Notes under the pieces: generated by a model
What the model saw: only the letters and a program-made list of their open reading frames with translations
What the model was told of the DNA's origin: nothing
The model's database searches: none
Part shown: positions 1-9,296 of the stretch, piece after piece
Layout: every line of letters begins with the position of its first letter
Numbering within the stretch: position 1 is the stretch's first letter
Translations under genes and position numbers: made by a program
Assembly: GCA_021817145.1 (NCBI GenBank)
Contig: JAKAVV010000020.1
Coordinates: 1 to 46,778 of the forward strand
From: a bacterium
Lineage (GTDB): Bacteria > Vulcanimicrobiota > JABDET01
Direction: 5' to 3'
Length of the DNA: 46,778 nt

Positions 1-198
1 TTTATGGATGATGAGGCTATTGAAAGAGTCGGTTTCATTCTTGGGAGTTTTAACTGTAAGAGTGTTGAAAATCTGAATACAGTGGTCAACGGTTGGAAGA
101 ATGAAGGAGGTTTTTTCAATAAAAGAAAAGGAATTTCTAAATATTTTTTGGACGGGTATAATCTAAGCAGACGGATTGTTAAGGAGTCAGTTCCATAA
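1..198 (+). CDS. C-terminal part of an unknown protein, cut by the window edge
   Basis: The reading frame is open from the first base to a TAA at 196-198, so this may be the end of a longer gene. An ATG at position 4 is available but has no visible ribosome-binding site in the window. The roughly 65 visible residues are basic towards the end and match no family I recognise. The last 20 bases overlap the end of the convergent thiD gene, which is possible for convergent genes but also lowers confidence. No function can be assigned. Confidence 0.35.
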   Translation, partial: FMDDEAIERVGFILGSFNCKSVENLNTVVNGWKNEGGFFNKRKGISKYFLDGYNLSRRIVKESVP

Positions 199-958
199 TC
201 CAGTTTGAGTGGGCTTTTTGTATCGCTTTTTGAGTAAATTGTTTGGCATGGGAAATGGCTTTCAGCAGGTTTCCTCCCCTGGCAATTCTGGCTGTAATGG
301 CTGCTGAAAAAACGCATCCTGTGCCATGCGGATTTTTACCAGGGACAGGTTTTCCCTTGAAAATGCGAAATTTTTCCCCATCCCAAAACAAATCTGCCCC
401 TTTGTTAAAAGGTGAATCTCCTGTTTTAATCAGGACTGCTCTGCACCCGAACCATTGAATTTTTTTTGCCGCTTCTTTCATTTTTTCTAGAGAGTCAATC
501 TTGATCCCAGAAAGGATTTCAGCTTCCTGAAAATTAGGGGTTGCCAGAAGAGCTAAAGGGAGGAGAGATGATTTTAAAGTTTCAACCCCTTCTTTATTCA
601 GCAGCTTATACCCTGTTTTAGAAATCATCACTGGATCTATGATTAAATTTTTTATTTTGTATTTTAAAATCAAATCACTGATGCAAGAAACGATTTCAGG
701 GGATGAGAGCATTCCTGTTTTTGCGGCTTTAATTTTAAAATCTTCCATTACAGCCTTGAATTGGGATTGAATCAGGCTTACCGGCAGATCAAAGCTCTGC
801 TGTACTTTTCTGCTGTTCTGGGCTGTTATTGAGGTGATGACAGTGGTCCCATAAACTTTGTGAATCTGGAATGTTTTCAAGTCTGCCTGTATCCCAGCCC
901 CAGAGCTTGTGTCAGAACCAGCAATTGTTAAGACTTGGGGGGTTCTTGTTATAACCAC
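179..958 (-). CDS. thiD: Hydroxymethylpyrimidine/phosphomethylpyrimidine kinase
   Basis: Phosphorylates hydroxymethylpyrimidine and then its monophosphate, giving the pyrimidine diphosphate that ThiE joins to thiazole phosphate. The 259-residue protein has the usual length. A ribokinase-fold start is seen at residues 9-30 (TIAGSDTSSGAGIQADLKTF), and the C-terminal anion-hole and catalytic motif NPHGTGCVFSAA lies near residues 209-220, with the expected GTGC. It is the last gene of the minus-strand thiamine cluster, and its start overlaps the end of thiE by 10 bases, which suggests translational coupling. Family membership is clear from the motifs; the operon is inferred from spacing. Confidence 0.95.
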   Translation of the reverse strand: MVITRTPQVLTIAGSDTSSGAGIQADLKTFQIHKVYGTTVITSITAQNSRKVQQSFDLPVSLIQSQFKAVMEDFKIKAAKTGMLSSPEIVSCISDLILKYKIKNLIIDPVMISKTGYKLLNKEGVETLKSSLLPLALLATPNFQEAEILSGIKIDSLEKMKEAAKKIQWFGCRAVLIKTGDSPFNKGADLFWDGEKFRIFKGKPVPGKNPHGTGCVFSAAITARIARGGNLLKAISHAKQFTQKAIQKAHSNWIMELTP

Positions 959-1599
959 AACTTTTCTTTTAAGTCTCGAGCCGCTTTTTCTGGGTTCTCA
1001 GACCCGCATACAGCGTGAATCACAGCAATTCCGTAAGGGGCAGCTGTCAGAACTTGCTCTAGATTAGATTGATCAATTCCTCCAATAGCAATAATAGGGG
1101 TATGAAGTAACTTGACCATTTCTTTTAACTTCTCGACTCCAACAGGTGGAGTGTTTTTAATTTTAGATTGTGTCGGGAAAATGTGTCCAAAACCGATGTA
1201 ATCTGCCCCTTGTTTTTCTAGCTCTAAAGCTTTCTCAAGTGAATTGGCTGTTCCTCCAATGATTTTTTTGCCACCCAAAATCTTTCTTGCCTCTTTGATC
1301 GGCAGATCCTCATTTCCCAGATGAACCCCAGCAGCATCAGATAAAAGAGCTATATCAGTTCTATCATTGACAATAAATGGGATTTTTACATTTTTACAAA
1401 TTTCACTTATTCGGCTCGCTGTTTCTAAAAAGATTCTCGTTTTGTTTTTTTTGTCTCTTAACTGGATAAAATCAGCCCCTCCTTGAACAGCCATTTCTGC
1501 CAGTTCTAAGGGGGAATAAGAGGGGCTGCTGGCTGGATCAATAATCACATAAAGTTTGCATAGGAGTTTTTGTTCTATCACAACTTTTTCTTCTATCAC
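949..1599 (-). CDS. thiE: Thiamine-phosphate synthase
   Basis: Joins hydroxymethylpyrimidine diphosphate to thiazole phosphate to make thiamine phosphate. The 216-residue TIM-barrel protein carries the true ThiE signatures: QLRDKKNKTR near 46-55, VNDRTDIALLSDAAGVHLGNEDLP in the middle with the H-L-G-x-x-D-L-P segment, then GTANS, DYIGFGHIFPTQSK and the phosphate-binding AIGGID. These separate it from the TenI-like paralogue just upstream. The start is a GTG at 1599; AAGGAG lies about 13 bases upstream, rather far, and a second in-frame GTG 18 bases downstream sits in a near-repeat of the first, so the exact start is uncertain. Confidence 0.93.
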   Translation of the reverse strand: MIEEKVVIEQKLLCKLYVIIDPASSPSYSPLELAEMAVQGGADFIQLRDKKNKTRIFLETASRISEICKNVKIPFIVNDRTDIALLSDAAGVHLGNEDLPIKEARKILGGKKIIGGTANSLEKALELEKQGADYIGFGHIFPTQSKIKNTPPVGVEKLKEMVKLLHTPIIAIGGIDQSNLEQVLTAAPYGIAVIHAVCGSENPEKAARDLKEKLWL

Positions 1600-1616
1600 A
1601 GTTTATTTTTCACTCC

Positions 1617-2243
1617 TTACAAAGTTCCTAATGCGGCTTTAAATTCAGATACCGTTTTCTGAATCTCTTTTGATTTCAAGATGGAAGAGATAACAGCTAC
1701 TCCTTCAGCTCCATGATTCAGACATTCTTTTGCTTTTTCAGGGGTAATCCCCCCTACTGCGAAAACAGGAATTTTGACATGAGCCGCTGTTTCTTTCAGT
1801 TTGTTCAGCCCTTGTGGATTGATGATCCCTTTTTTGGAGTCAGTTTCAAAAACAGGTCCAAACAGCAGAAAATCAGCCCCTTCTTGTTCAGCAAGCAGAG
1901 CTTTTTCAAGGGAGTGGACACTGGCTCCCATCAGTTTTCCTCTGGTAAACTCTCTAATTCTTGAAAGAGGAGCCCCTTCTTCAGGAACTTGAATTCCATC
2001 TAACTTCAAAGCCAGAAAAAGATCAAGGCGGTCGTTGATCAAAAGCTGTCCACCTTTATATTGAGAGATCAGATCTTTTAATGTGTCTGCTAAATTAAAA
2101 AGCTCTTGAGTGGTTAGATCTTTTTCTCTCAATTGGACCGCTTTTACTCCTGCCTCTAGCGCCTGCTGAATGGTTTCTTCAAGAGATCTTTCTTGACAGA
2201 GTTTTCGATCTGTAATGAGGTAGAGTTTAAAATTTAAATTCAT
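1617..2243 (-). CDS. tenI: Thiazole tautomerase (TenI-like ThiE paralogue)
   Basis: In the TenI family this enzyme aromatises the thiazole phosphate product of ThiG; it has the ThiE fold but not ThiE activity. The 208-residue protein has a TIM-barrel start KLYLITDRKL and QLREKDLT. Where ThiE has H-L-G-x-x-D-L-P, it has GIQVPEEGAPL. It also has the TenI-style block GASVHSLEKALLAEQEGADF followed by LLFGPVFETDSKKG and FAVGGITPE. This and its place next to thiG support TenI over a second ThiE. There is no close ribosome-binding site at the ATG. The gene is separated from thiE by 17 bases and from thiG by 67. Assignment within the superfamily is by motif only. Confidence 0.82.
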   Translation of the reverse strand: MNLNFKLYLITDRKLCQERSLEETIQQALEAGVKAVQLREKDLTTQELFNLADTLKDLISQYKGGQLLINDRLDLFLALKLDGIQVPEEGAPLSRIREFTRGKLMGASVHSLEKALLAEQEGADFLLFGPVFETDSKKGIINPQGLNKLKETAAHVKIPVFAVGGITPEKAKECLNHGAEGVAVISSILKSKEIQKTVSEFKAALGTL

Positions 2244-2310
2244 GATAGTGATAATTAAGAGCTTCTCTCCTTACGCGATTTTGGAGTAAGATGAGCTGTC
2301 GTAAAACCAG

Positions 2311-3078
2311 CTAGCGTAAAATCAGTCCTTCCATTGGTGAAGAGGCTTGAGCATACAGTTTTCTTGGAATTCTCCCTGCTTCATAAGCCAGCCTTCCTGC
2401 TTCGCAGGCTAATTTCATGGCTTTTGCCATCATAACTGGATGTTCGGCTTCTGCAACAGCAGAGTTCATGAGCACTCCATCGCATCCCAACTCCATGGCG
2501 ACAGCCACATCAGAGGCTGTTCCAACACCTGCATCCACGATTAGAGGAATTTTTACGATATCCCTAATGATTTGAAGGTTGTATGGGTTTCGGATCCCCA
2601 TTCCAGAGCCAATTGGAGCTCCTAATGGCATGACAGCAGAACAGCCCATATCTGCGAGTTTTTTGCACGTAACAGGATCATCATTAGCATAAGGGAGAAC
2701 GATAAACCCATCGGATAGAAGCTGTTCAGCAGCTTTTAATAATTCAGAAATATCGGGGAATAAAGTTTCTTCATCTCCAATCACTTCTAGTTTGATCCAG
2801 TTTGTTCCCAGAGCTTCACGGGAAAGTTTTGCTGTTAATACCGCTTCTTTTGCGGTAAAACATCCTGCTGTATTAGGGAGAATTTGGAATTTATCTTTCA
2901 GCAGCTGGATGATATTTTCTGAAGTGTTTGATAGATTGATTCTTCGCAGAGCCACAGTAACCAATTGTGTTCCACTGGCTTCAAGAGCCTCGACCATGGT
3001 TTTAAAATCAGGGTACCGAGCTGTTCCTAAAATTAATCGAGAAGAAAAGGTTTTGCCTGCAATGGTTAAATTATTCAT
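2311..3078 (-). CDS. thiG: Thiazole synthase
   Basis: Makes the thiazole phosphate ring of thiamine from deoxyxylulose phosphate, dehydroglycine and sulfur carried by ThiS. An upstream frame runs to 3201, but the ATG at 3078 is preceded by a perfect AAGGAGG and begins the conserved [20 protein letters not shown], giving the usual 255 residues. Further signatures are [20 protein letters not shown], the [10 protein letters not shown] loop and [20 protein letters not shown]. It is the first gene of the thiamine cluster. The sulfur carrier ThiS and ThiF, usually nearby, are absent from the window. The 87 bases to divergent gatB leave little room for a TPP riboswitch. Confidence 0.95.
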   Translation of the reverse strand: MNNLTIAGKTFSSRLILGTARYPDFKTMVEALEASGTQLVTVALRRINLSNTSENIIQLLKDKFQILPNTAGCFTAKEAVLTAKLSREALGTNWIKLEVIGDEETLFPDISELLKAAEQLLSDGFIVLPYANDDPVTCKKLADMGCSAVMPLGAPIGSGMGIRNPYNLQIIRDIVKIPLIVDAGVGTASDVAVAMELGCDGVLMNSAVAEAEHPVMMAKAMKLACEAGRLAYEAGRIPRKLYAQASSPMEGLILR

Positions 3079-3165
3079 GATTCCTCCTTGTATTTCAATT
3101 ACTATTTCGACATTCTTCTTAAATATCCTGAAGGGGGGCTCTTTTCTCTGGGGAATATCCTGGAT

Positions 3166-4713
3166 ATGGAATTTGAACCTGTTATTGGACTTGAAATCCA
3201 TGTCGAATTAGGGACAAAAACAAAACTTTTCTGCGGGTGTTTAAATCGCTTCAATCAAGCTCCAAATTCACAGATCTGTCCTGTTTGTTTAGGACTTCCA
3301 GGAACTCTTCCATCGGTTAATCGTCAGGCAGTTGCCCTACTTATAAAAACAGGGCTGGCTTTGAACTGTTCTATTCCTCTTAAAAGCAAATTTGATCGAA
3401 AAAATTATTTTTATCCGGATATGCCTAAAAATTACCAGATTTCTCAATACGATTCCCCTTTTGCTGCTGAGGGAAAACTGGATCTCTGGATAGATGGGGT
3501 AAAAAAAACGGTTGAGATACAAAGAATTCATCTGGAAGAAGACACAGGGAAATCCATTCATGTTTCTACTTCTAACTCTCAGGGGGAGAAAAGAGCTGAT
3601 TCAGAGCGATCTGTGATCCTGGATAGAGCCATGAACTTGGAGAGAGCGATGATCGGGTCTCGAATCAGTGATGCGGATTATACTCTGCTTGATTATAACA
3701 GGGCAGGGGTCCCTTTAATGGAAATTGTGACAAAACCGGATCTTCGTTCCCCTGAAGAAGCGGTTTTGTTTTTGCAAAAACTGAGATTGATCGTTCAAAC
3801 CCTTGAAGTAAGCGACTGCAAAATGGAAGAAGGGCAAATGAGATGTGATGCCAATGTCAGTTTAAGAGAAAAAGGGAGTAAAGCTTTTGGAGAAAAAGTC
3901 GAGATTAAAAACATGAATTCTTTTAAATCGATTCGAGATGCTCTGCATCATGAAATTGAAAGGCAGAGGGAGAAGCTTTCTAAAGGAGAAAAAGTGTATC
4001 AAGAAACAAGAGGTTGGGATGAAACCAGAAAGATTACTTTTGTGATGAGAAGCAAAGAATATGCCCATGATTACAGATATTTTCCTGAACCAGATCTGCC
4101 TTCTTATGAAATCAGTCCGCAGTGGTTAAATGAAGTTAAAACATCTCTCCCTGAACTGCCGGATGAAAAAGAAAGGAGATATAAAGAGAAGTATCTTCTT
4201 TCAGATGAAGAGGTTCAAATTCTCCTTGGGAACCTGACCCTTGCTAAATTTTTTGATGAAGCTGCTACATGGGGGGGGAATCCAAAAGAGATCTGCATCT
4301 GGATAAAAGGAGATATTTCAAAATATTTAAATGAGAAAAAATGTGATTTAACTAAAACGAAATTGACCCCTGGTCTTTTAGTGGAACTGATTGGTTTCAT
4401 CGAAAAAGGGATCATTAATGGGAAAACAGCGAAAGAACTCCTTCCCGAGATTTTAGAAAAAGGGGTTCCTTCTTCTCTTGAATCCACGATCCAATCAAGA
4501 GGATTGGGTCAGATATCGGATTTGGATTCCTTAAAAAAAATTCTAGACGAGATTCTAGAAAAACCTGAATCTCAAAAAGCGGTTGAAGAGTACCTGAATG
4601 GGAATGAGCGCGCATTCGGATTTTTAGTTGGAGAAGTCATGAAAAAAACAAAAGGAAAAGCCAATCCTCAGATAGCGAATCAGTTGTTAAAAGAAATGTT
4701 TAAAAATATGTGA
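3166..4713 (+). CDS. gatB: Asp-tRNA(Asn)/Glu-tRNA(Gln) amidotransferase subunit B
   Basis: GatB kinases activate mischarged Asp-tRNA(Asn) or Glu-tRNA(Gln) so that ammonia from GatA can amidate it. The start at 3166 matches the family N-terminus [17 protein letters not shown] and gives 515 residues; an ATG at 3088 would add 26 unconserved residues. Clear motifs are the zinc cysteines (CGC and CPVC near residues 21-41), [64 protein letters not shown] and [12 protein letters not shown], followed by the C-terminal YqeY-like tRNA-binding tail [15 protein letters not shown]. gatA and gatC are not in the window. Presence of GatB implies indirect Gln-tRNA and/or Asn-tRNA synthesis. Confidence 0.96.
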   Translation: MEFEPVIGLEIHVELGTKTKLFCGCLNRFNQAPNSQICPVCLGLPGTLPSVNRQAVALLIKTGLALNCSIPLKSKFDRKNYFYPDMPKNYQISQYDSPFAAEGKLDLWIDGVKKTVEIQRIHLEEDTGKSIHVSTSNSQGEKRADSERSVILDRAMNLERAMIGSRISDADYTLLDYNRAGVPLMEIVTKPDLRSPEEAVLFLQKLRLIVQTLEVSDCKMEEGQMRCDANVSLREKGSKAFGEKVEIKNMNSFKSIRDALHHEIERQREKLSKGEKVYQETRGWDETRKITFVMRSKEYAHDYRYFPEPDLPSYEISPQWLNEVKTSLPELPDEKERRYKEKYLLSDEEVQILLGNLTLAKFFDEAATWGGNPKEICIWIKGDISKYLNEKKCDLTKTKLTPGLLVELIGFIEKGIINGKTAKELLPEILEKGVPSSLESTIQSRGLGQISDLDSLKKILDEILEKPESQKAVEEYLNGNERAFGFLVGEVMKKTKGKANPQIANQLLKEMFKNM

Positions 4714-4768
4714 GTTTTGTCATAACGATTAAATGTTGGATTGATTAAAAAATGAAAGGCGGAATTTT

Positions 4769-6154
4769 ATGCTAACTCTTCAATTTTTAGGTGCTGCTGG
4801 AACAGTGACAGGTTCACGGTTTTTGCTGACAGTAGATAATCAGAAGGTTTTAATTGACTGTGGATTGTTTCAGGGAGGGAAAGAATTAAAAGAAAGAAAT
4901 TGGAACCCATTTCCTGTTAATCCTAAAGAAATTCAAGGGGTTTTTGTCACCCATGCTCATCTGGATCATACAGGTTATCTGCCAAAACTGGTTGAACTTG
5001 GATTTAAAGGAAAAATATTTGCAACTCCTTCTACTGTTGATCTGATGGAAATTTTGCTTCGGGATTCCGCTCATCTTCAAGAAGAAGAGGCTGCTTATCA
5101 TAATCGCGGAAAATTTTGCTGTCCTCATGCAAGACCTCTTTACACACTGCAGGAAGCAGAGCAAGCTCTTTACCAAACAAAAGCTGTTCCGTATGGAGAG
5201 TCTTTTAATTTTGGCAATATAAAAGCGGAATTTATTCCTTCAGGTCATATTCTTGGTTCTGCTTTTATTCGGCTAACTGTTCCTCAGAATGGAAATGAAG
5301 TTTCTTTTCTCTTTACAGGGGATATGGGAAGGTATCATTCTCCCATTTTAAAAGATCCTTTTCCTGTTCGAAAAGCTGATTATCTTTTAGTAGAGTCAAC
5401 TTATGGGGATCGAATACACGAGAAAATAACCAGAATCGAAGCCATTCTTCCTGCGGTTCAAGAATGTCTCGCTCTCTCAGGCTGTTTATTGATTCCGGCT
5501 TTTACAGTTGGCAGAACTCAGGAAATTCTTTACACTTTGCGCGAGATGCTGGATCAGAAGAAGATTCCACAGATTCCTGTTTATGTTGACAGTCCTATGG
5601 CAATTGATGTGACCCATCTTTATGCTGAATATCATCAAGAACATGATATGGATATGGAAAAACTTGAAAAAGAGGGGCATTCACCTTTTCGTTTCCCTGG
5701 GCTGCAGTATGTGAGGACTACTCGAGAATCAAAAAGTTTGAATCATCTGAAAGGCCCTTTGATTATTATTTCGGCAAATGGGATGTGCACAGGAGGAAGG
5801 ATTATGCATCATTTGGCAAATCGTCTTCCTGATCCCACAACCATTCTTTTGTTTGTCGGTTATCAAGGAAGTGGAACCCGTGGGCGCGAGTTATTGGAAG
5901 GAGCGAAAAATATTACTATTTTTCATGAAAAAATTGAAGTTAATGCCCGAATAAAGCAGGCGGATAATTTTTCCGCTCATGGGGATTATCCCGAGATTTT
6001 ACAGTGGATTTCAGGATTTGAAAAAGCTCCTTTAAAAACTTTTTTAGTGCATGGAGAACCAGAAAGTACGTCTGCTTTAAAAGGGCATATTTACGAAAAG
6101 TTTCCTGAATGGAAAGTTGAAATCGCTCAGGATATGCAGTCTGTTGAACTTTAA
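4769..6154 (+). CDS. Metallo-beta-lactamase/beta-CASP RNA-processing exonuclease
   Basis: A 461-residue member of the CPSF73/Ysh1-like bacterial metallo-beta-lactamase family, predicted to cut RNA with two zinc ions. The zinc ligands are visible: THAHLDHTGYL near residues 60-70, GHILGSAF, FTGDMGR, and near the end NFSAHGDY and FLVHGEPES. The beta-CASP domain lies between, with ESTYGDR, GRTQEILYTL and SANGMCTGGRI. The start ATG at 4769 has AAGGCGG seven bases upstream. It stands alone after gatB and ends at a shared terminator facing gdhA. The substrate in vivo cannot be read from sequence; a nuclease acting on RNA is what the family suggests. Confidence 0.92.
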   Translation: MLTLQFLGAAGTVTGSRFLLTVDNQKVLIDCGLFQGGKELKERNWNPFPVNPKEIQGVFVTHAHLDHTGYLPKLVELGFKGKIFATPSTVDLMEILLRDSAHLQEEEAAYHNRGKFCCPHARPLYTLQEAEQALYQTKAVPYGESFNFGNIKAEFIPSGHILGSAFIRLTVPQNGNEVSFLFTGDMGRYHSPILKDPFPVRKADYLLVESTYGDRIHEKITRIEAILPAVQECLALSGCLLIPAFTVGRTQEILYTLREMLDQKKIPQIPVYVDSPMAIDVTHLYAEYHQEHDMDMEKLEKEGHSPFRFPGLQYVRTTRESKSLNHLKGPLIIISANGMCTGGRIMHHLANRLPDPTTILLFVGYQGSGTRGRELLEGAKNITIFHEKIEVNARIKQADNFSAHGDYPEILQWISGFEKAPLKTFLVHGEPESTSALKGHIYEKFPEWKVEIAQDMQSVEL

Positions 6155-6164
6155 AGGCTGTATT

Positions 6165-6222
6165 AAGAAGGGGTTTCCTGATTCAGCCTTTTAATTCACG
6201 GCTTTCCCAGGAAACCCTTCTT
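6165..6222. terminator. Inverted repeat between convergent genes
   Basis: The arm at 6165-6180 (AAGAAGGGGTTTCCTG) is matched by a near-perfect complement at 6208-6222, one base shorter, with about 27 bases between. It sits exactly between the ends of the plus-strand nuclease gene and minus-strand gdhA, so it probably ends transcription from both sides. The loop is long and there is no clean T-run, so termination is inferred. Confidence 0.6.
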
Positions 6223-6251
6223 ACTCAAAGTAAAGAGAGCGCTGATTTAGG

Positions 6252-7526
6252 TCAAGGATAGATTCCTCTGATGGTAAGCGCTTCTGCCACTCTTCCAACA
6301 CCTACCACGTAGGCTGCTGTTCTCATGTCAATTTTCCGATCAAGAGAAACTTTCAGAACGTTGGCAAATGCTCTGGTCATTATTTCTTTCAGTTTGTTGT
6401 TGATTTCATTTTCGCTCCAGAACAAAGCTTGAATATCTTGGACCCATTCAAAATAGCTGACAGTAACCCCTCCTGCATTGGCTAAGATGTCAGGAATCAA
6501 GAAAACTCCTCGTTCGTGCAGAATCCGATCCGCTTCAGGAGTGGTTGGACCGTTTGCTGCTTCAGCAATGATCTTGGCATGAATCTTTCGGGCGTACTCT
6601 TCATCAATTTGATTTTCATAAGCTGCTGGAACCAGGATATCGCAGGGCTGGAGCAAGATTTCTCTTCTGTCCACTTTTGAGGCATTGGAATAATGCATGA
6701 CAGACCCTGTTTCCCCTTTAATTTTGATCACTTCATCCACATTCAACCCTTTTTCATTATAAATGCCGCCGCTGGAATCAGAAACCCCTACCACAACAAC
6801 TCCTTCATCTGAAAGCAGTTTTGCGGCAATGGATCCAGCGTTTCCAAATCCTTGAACAATCGCTTTGGAACCTTTTAAATTCATTTTAAGATGTTTGCAG
6901 GCTTCTTGCATGGTGTAAAGAGCCCCTCTTGCTGTTGCTTCTCTTCTTCCCTGAGAACCGCCGATACATATCGGTTTCCCTGTGACAACTCCTGGAACAG
7001 AGTACCCTTTTTCCATGCTGTAAGTGTCCATAATCCATGCCATCACTTGAGCATCAGTGTAAACATCAGGGGCAGGGATGTCTTTTTCAGGTCCGATCAT
7101 AAAATTGATCTCAGCAGTGAAGCGGCGGGTCAGTCTCTCCAGTTCCCCTTTCGACATTTTTTTAGAGTCAACAATGACTCCACCCTTTGCCCCTCCGTAA
7201 GGGAGCCCAACAACCGAACATTTCCAGGTCATCCACATCGCAAGAGCTCTGACTTCATCCAGGGTTACATCAGGATGGAATCTAAGCCCTCCTTTAGAGG
7301 GTCCTAATGCTTGATTATGCTGAACTCTGTATCCTGTGAAAACTTTTAAGGTTCCGTCATCCATTCGAACTGGGATGGAGACTGTTAATTCTCTTTTTGG
7401 ATATTTCAAGTATTCATGAATATTGGGATCGAGATGCATCACTTTTGCGACATGGTCCAACTGTTCCAGAGCCATTGCGTAAATATTCCGTTCAGGTGCT
7501 TTTGATTTCGCTTCCATTGTGATCAT
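6252..7526 (-). CDS. gdhA: Glutamate dehydrogenase (Glu/Leu/Phe/Val dehydrogenase family)
   Basis: Interconverts glutamate with 2-oxoglutarate and ammonia. The 424-residue length fits the hexameric NAD-type enzymes. The substrate-binding GPSKGGLRFHP is at about 76-85 and the catalytic-lysine motif LPYGGAKGG at 108-116. The Rossmann motif VQGFGNAGS follows, then PAAYENQI, AEAANGPTTPEA and ILANAGGVTVSYFEW. The ATG at 7526 overlaps the TGA of the upstream TPR gene (ATGA) and has AAAGGAGG nine bases before it, so the two genes are translationally coupled. A second Met at codon 4 is possible. Cofactor preference (NAD or NADP) cannot be settled by eye. Confidence 0.95.
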   Translation of the reverse strand: MITMEAKSKAPERNIYAMALEQLDHVAKVMHLDPNIHEYLKYPKRELTVSIPVRMDDGTLKVFTGYRVQHNQALGPSKGGLRFHPDVTLDEVRALAMWMTWKCSVVGLPYGGAKGGVIVDSKKMSKGELERLTRRFTAEINFMIGPEKDIPAPDVYTDAQVMAWIMDTYSMEKGYSVPGVVTGKPICIGGSQGRREATARGALYTMQEACKHLKMNLKGSKAIVQGFGNAGSIAAKLLSDEGVVVVGVSDSSGGIYNEKGLNVDEVIKIKGETGSVMHYSNASKVDRREILLQPCDILVPAAYENQIDEEYARKIHAKIIAEAANGPTTPEADRILHERGVFLIPDILANAGGVTVSYFEWVQDIQALFWSENEINNKLKEIMTRAFANVLKVSLDRKIDMRTAAYVVGVGRVAEALTIRGIYP

Positions 7527-8464
7527 TTGATTTTTCCTCCTTTGGTTTTGTGTTGGATTTTTTCCAGCTCGCGTTTAGCGTCGCTGAAATCAGGGTCAAG
7601 AAGAAGGGCTTGTTTTAAACATCTCTCACCATCCTTATATTGATTTAGTTCAAGATACACCATCCCCATGAAGTAAATCGCTTCTTTATCTTCAGGGTCT
7701 AATTTTACAGCTTGAGAAAAAGTTTCAATAGCCTTGAGCAGTTCCCCTTTATGCCATAAAGCATGGCCTAAATTTACTAAAGCCTCCGTATTTTGTGGAT
7801 CGAGTCTGCAGGCTTTTTTGAAAAAAGAGACAGCGGCATCCCAGAATCCAGATTGAACATAAACAATTCCAAGGTTTACATAACTGCCAGCGAACCATCT
7901 GTCTATTCGGATCGCTTTTTGAAGTGTTTGTATGGCTAGAGAAAGCTCTCCTTCCTGCATGAGAACTCTTCCTTTCAAGTTTAATGCTTCAATATGGTTT
8001 GAATCTTCCGCTAAAATCTGTTCAAGATGATCTTTGCAGCGAGTCGTATCCGCTAAAACAAAATAAGCCTCTGAAAGGGCAATATGAAAATCCAGATCAT
8101 GCGGATCAAGGGATGCCCCTTTTTTCCAGGCATGAATGGCTTCTCTTACCCTGAAAGAATAAAACAAGGACATTCCAAGATGATAATACCCATCCACATC
8201 TTTAGGATTTAACTCGACTCCACGCTTAAAATAAGAAACAGCAGAATCGTAATCCCCTCTTGCAGCGTACGCAAGCCCTAACTGCATTCTGGAATTTGAG
8301 TCTTTCCTGTCCAGGGCAGCAGCTCTTCTTAAATGGCGAATCGCTTCTTCGAAAAAGCCACGCGAATAAAAGCTCCTTCCTGATTCATAATGAGATTGAT
8401 ACGAACGCTGGCGCTTCAGCAAAGTAAACGGGATGACTTTCCCGCTTTTTGATCCTCGCTGCAT
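7523..8464 (-). CDS. TPR-repeat protein upstream of glutamate dehydrogenase
   Basis: Consists almost wholly of tandem 34-residue tetratricopeptide repeats, recognisable as SRMQLGLAYAARGDYDSAVSYFKRGVELNP-type units with A/G, Y/F and P at the usual places; about eight repeats fill the protein. It should be a scaffold for protein-protein contacts. The frame is open up to a GTG at 8557, but the ATG at 8464 has GAGG nine bases upstream and gives a 313-residue protein, so I prefer it. No signal peptide or membrane segment is seen, so it is probably cytoplasmic. It overlaps gdhA by 4 bases, suggesting linked expression; the partner is unknown. Confidence 0.8.
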   Translation of the reverse strand: MQRGSKSGKVIPFTLLKRQRSYQSHYESGRSFYSRGFFEEAIRHLRRAAALDRKDSNSRMQLGLAYAARGDYDSAVSYFKRGVELNPKDVDGYYHLGMSLFYSFRVREAIHAWKKGASLDPHDLDFHIALSEAYFVLADTTRCKDHLEQILAEDSNHIEALNLKGRVLMQEGELSLAIQTLQKAIRIDRWFAGSYVNLGIVYVQSGFWDAAVSFFKKACRLDPQNTEALVNLGHALWHKGELLKAIETFSQAVKLDPEDKEAIYFMGMVYLELNQYKDGERCLKQALLLDPDFSDAKRELEKIQHKTKGGKIK

Positions 8465-8611
8465 TAGGGAAACCTCATCATACAGTTTCCATTCAAGACA
8501 AAGAAATATTTTCCCTCTGGCTGGTTTTACAAAAATTTTACAGCTAGGATATATCACTGCAGCAATTTTATGTTAAACTTAAGCTAGGATACAGGAGGAA
8601 CAGAGATTCTA

Positions 8612-9238
8612 ATGGAGAGATGTGTTCACAGTTCTTTTTTCCAAAAGTGTTTGGGTTCTAGAAGAAAGATCGAAAAAGCTATGGATCTTCTTGGAGATGT
8701 GTTAGAAGAAAAAGACGAATATACGTATAAACACACTCTTCGAGTGGCTGATTTTGCTCGGTTGACTGCCGTAGAATTAAATCTTCCCCCTAAACAGATT
8801 GAGCGCTGCGTAAGAGTGGGGAAATTGCATGATGCCGGGAAAATCGTTATCCCTGACTCTGTTCTTAAAAAAGAGGGGAAATTGACCCCTGAAGAATATG
8901 AGGAAATAAAACAGCATGTTTCTCGTCTTCCTGAATTTTTCCCCTGCCATCGGTCTCTTGCAAAAATACTTCATTTAGCCATGTATCACCATGAATGGTA
9001 TAATGGGAAAGGGTATCCTTATGGGGCAAAGGGGGATGAAATTCCTCTAGAAGCTAGAGTGGTTGCTGTGGCTGATGCCTGGGATGCCATGACCTCTCGA
9101 AGAAGCTACCGCTCCAGTTTTTCAGAAGAAAAAGCTTTAAAAATTATGGAAGAAAACTCGGGAATACAGTGGGACCCTGCTGTTGTCTCCGCTTTTTTTC
9201 AAGTTTATGCAAAACATTTATATCAGAAAGCCTCTTGA
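8612..9238 (+). CDS. HD-GYP domain protein, predicted cyclic-di-GMP phosphodiesterase
   Basis: A short 208-residue protein made of an HD-GYP domain alone. The metal-binding HD pair is in KLHDAGKI (residues 72-78) and the GYP signature is HHEWYNGKGYP (126-136), followed by LEARVVAVADAWDAMTSRRSYR. The family hydrolyses cyclic di-GMP. The usual D of HHExxDGxGYP is N here, a common change whose effect is unknown. No receiver or sensor domain is present, so any control must come from a partner or from expression. The start ATG at 8612 is preceded by CAGGAGGAACAGAG with suitable spacing. Divergent from the TPR gene. Confidence 0.88.
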   Translation: MERCVHSSFFQKCLGSRRKIEKAMDLLGDVLEEKDEYTYKHTLRVADFARLTAVELNLPPKQIERCVRVGKLHDAGKIVIPDSVLKKEGKLTPEEYEEIKQHVSRLPEFFPCHRSLAKILHLAMYHHEWYNGKGYPYGAKGDEIPLEARVVAVADAWDAMTSRRSYRSSFSEEKALKIMEENSGIQWDPAVVSAFFQVYAKHLYQKAS

Positions 9239-9264
9239 CTTTTTTATTCTAGTCGTGATATAAA
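9235..9264 (+). promoter_or_regulatory. Sigma70-like promoter overlapping the end of the HD-GYP gene
   Basis: TTGACT at 9235-9240, an 18-base spacer and TATAAA at 9259-9264 with an upstream TG that makes an extended -10. The -35 box overlaps the stop codon of the HD-GYP gene. It would drive the unknown protein that starts at 9297 with a leader of about 25 bases. Confidence 0.65.
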
Positions 9265-9296
9265 AAATAGAGTTAAAAGAAGAGGGAGAGAGCTCA

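Noticed and set aside
1-198. Complete small gene from position 4
   Set aside because: The frame is already open at base 1, so it is better treated as a possible fragment.
3079-3165. TPP riboswitch before thiG
   Set aside because: Only 87 bases separate thiG from gatB and I see no conserved CTGAGA or ACCTGATC-type core on either strand.
6891-7307. 138-codon frame opposite glutamate dehydrogenase
   Set aside because: Antisense shadow of a clearly identified gene, without ribosome-binding site.
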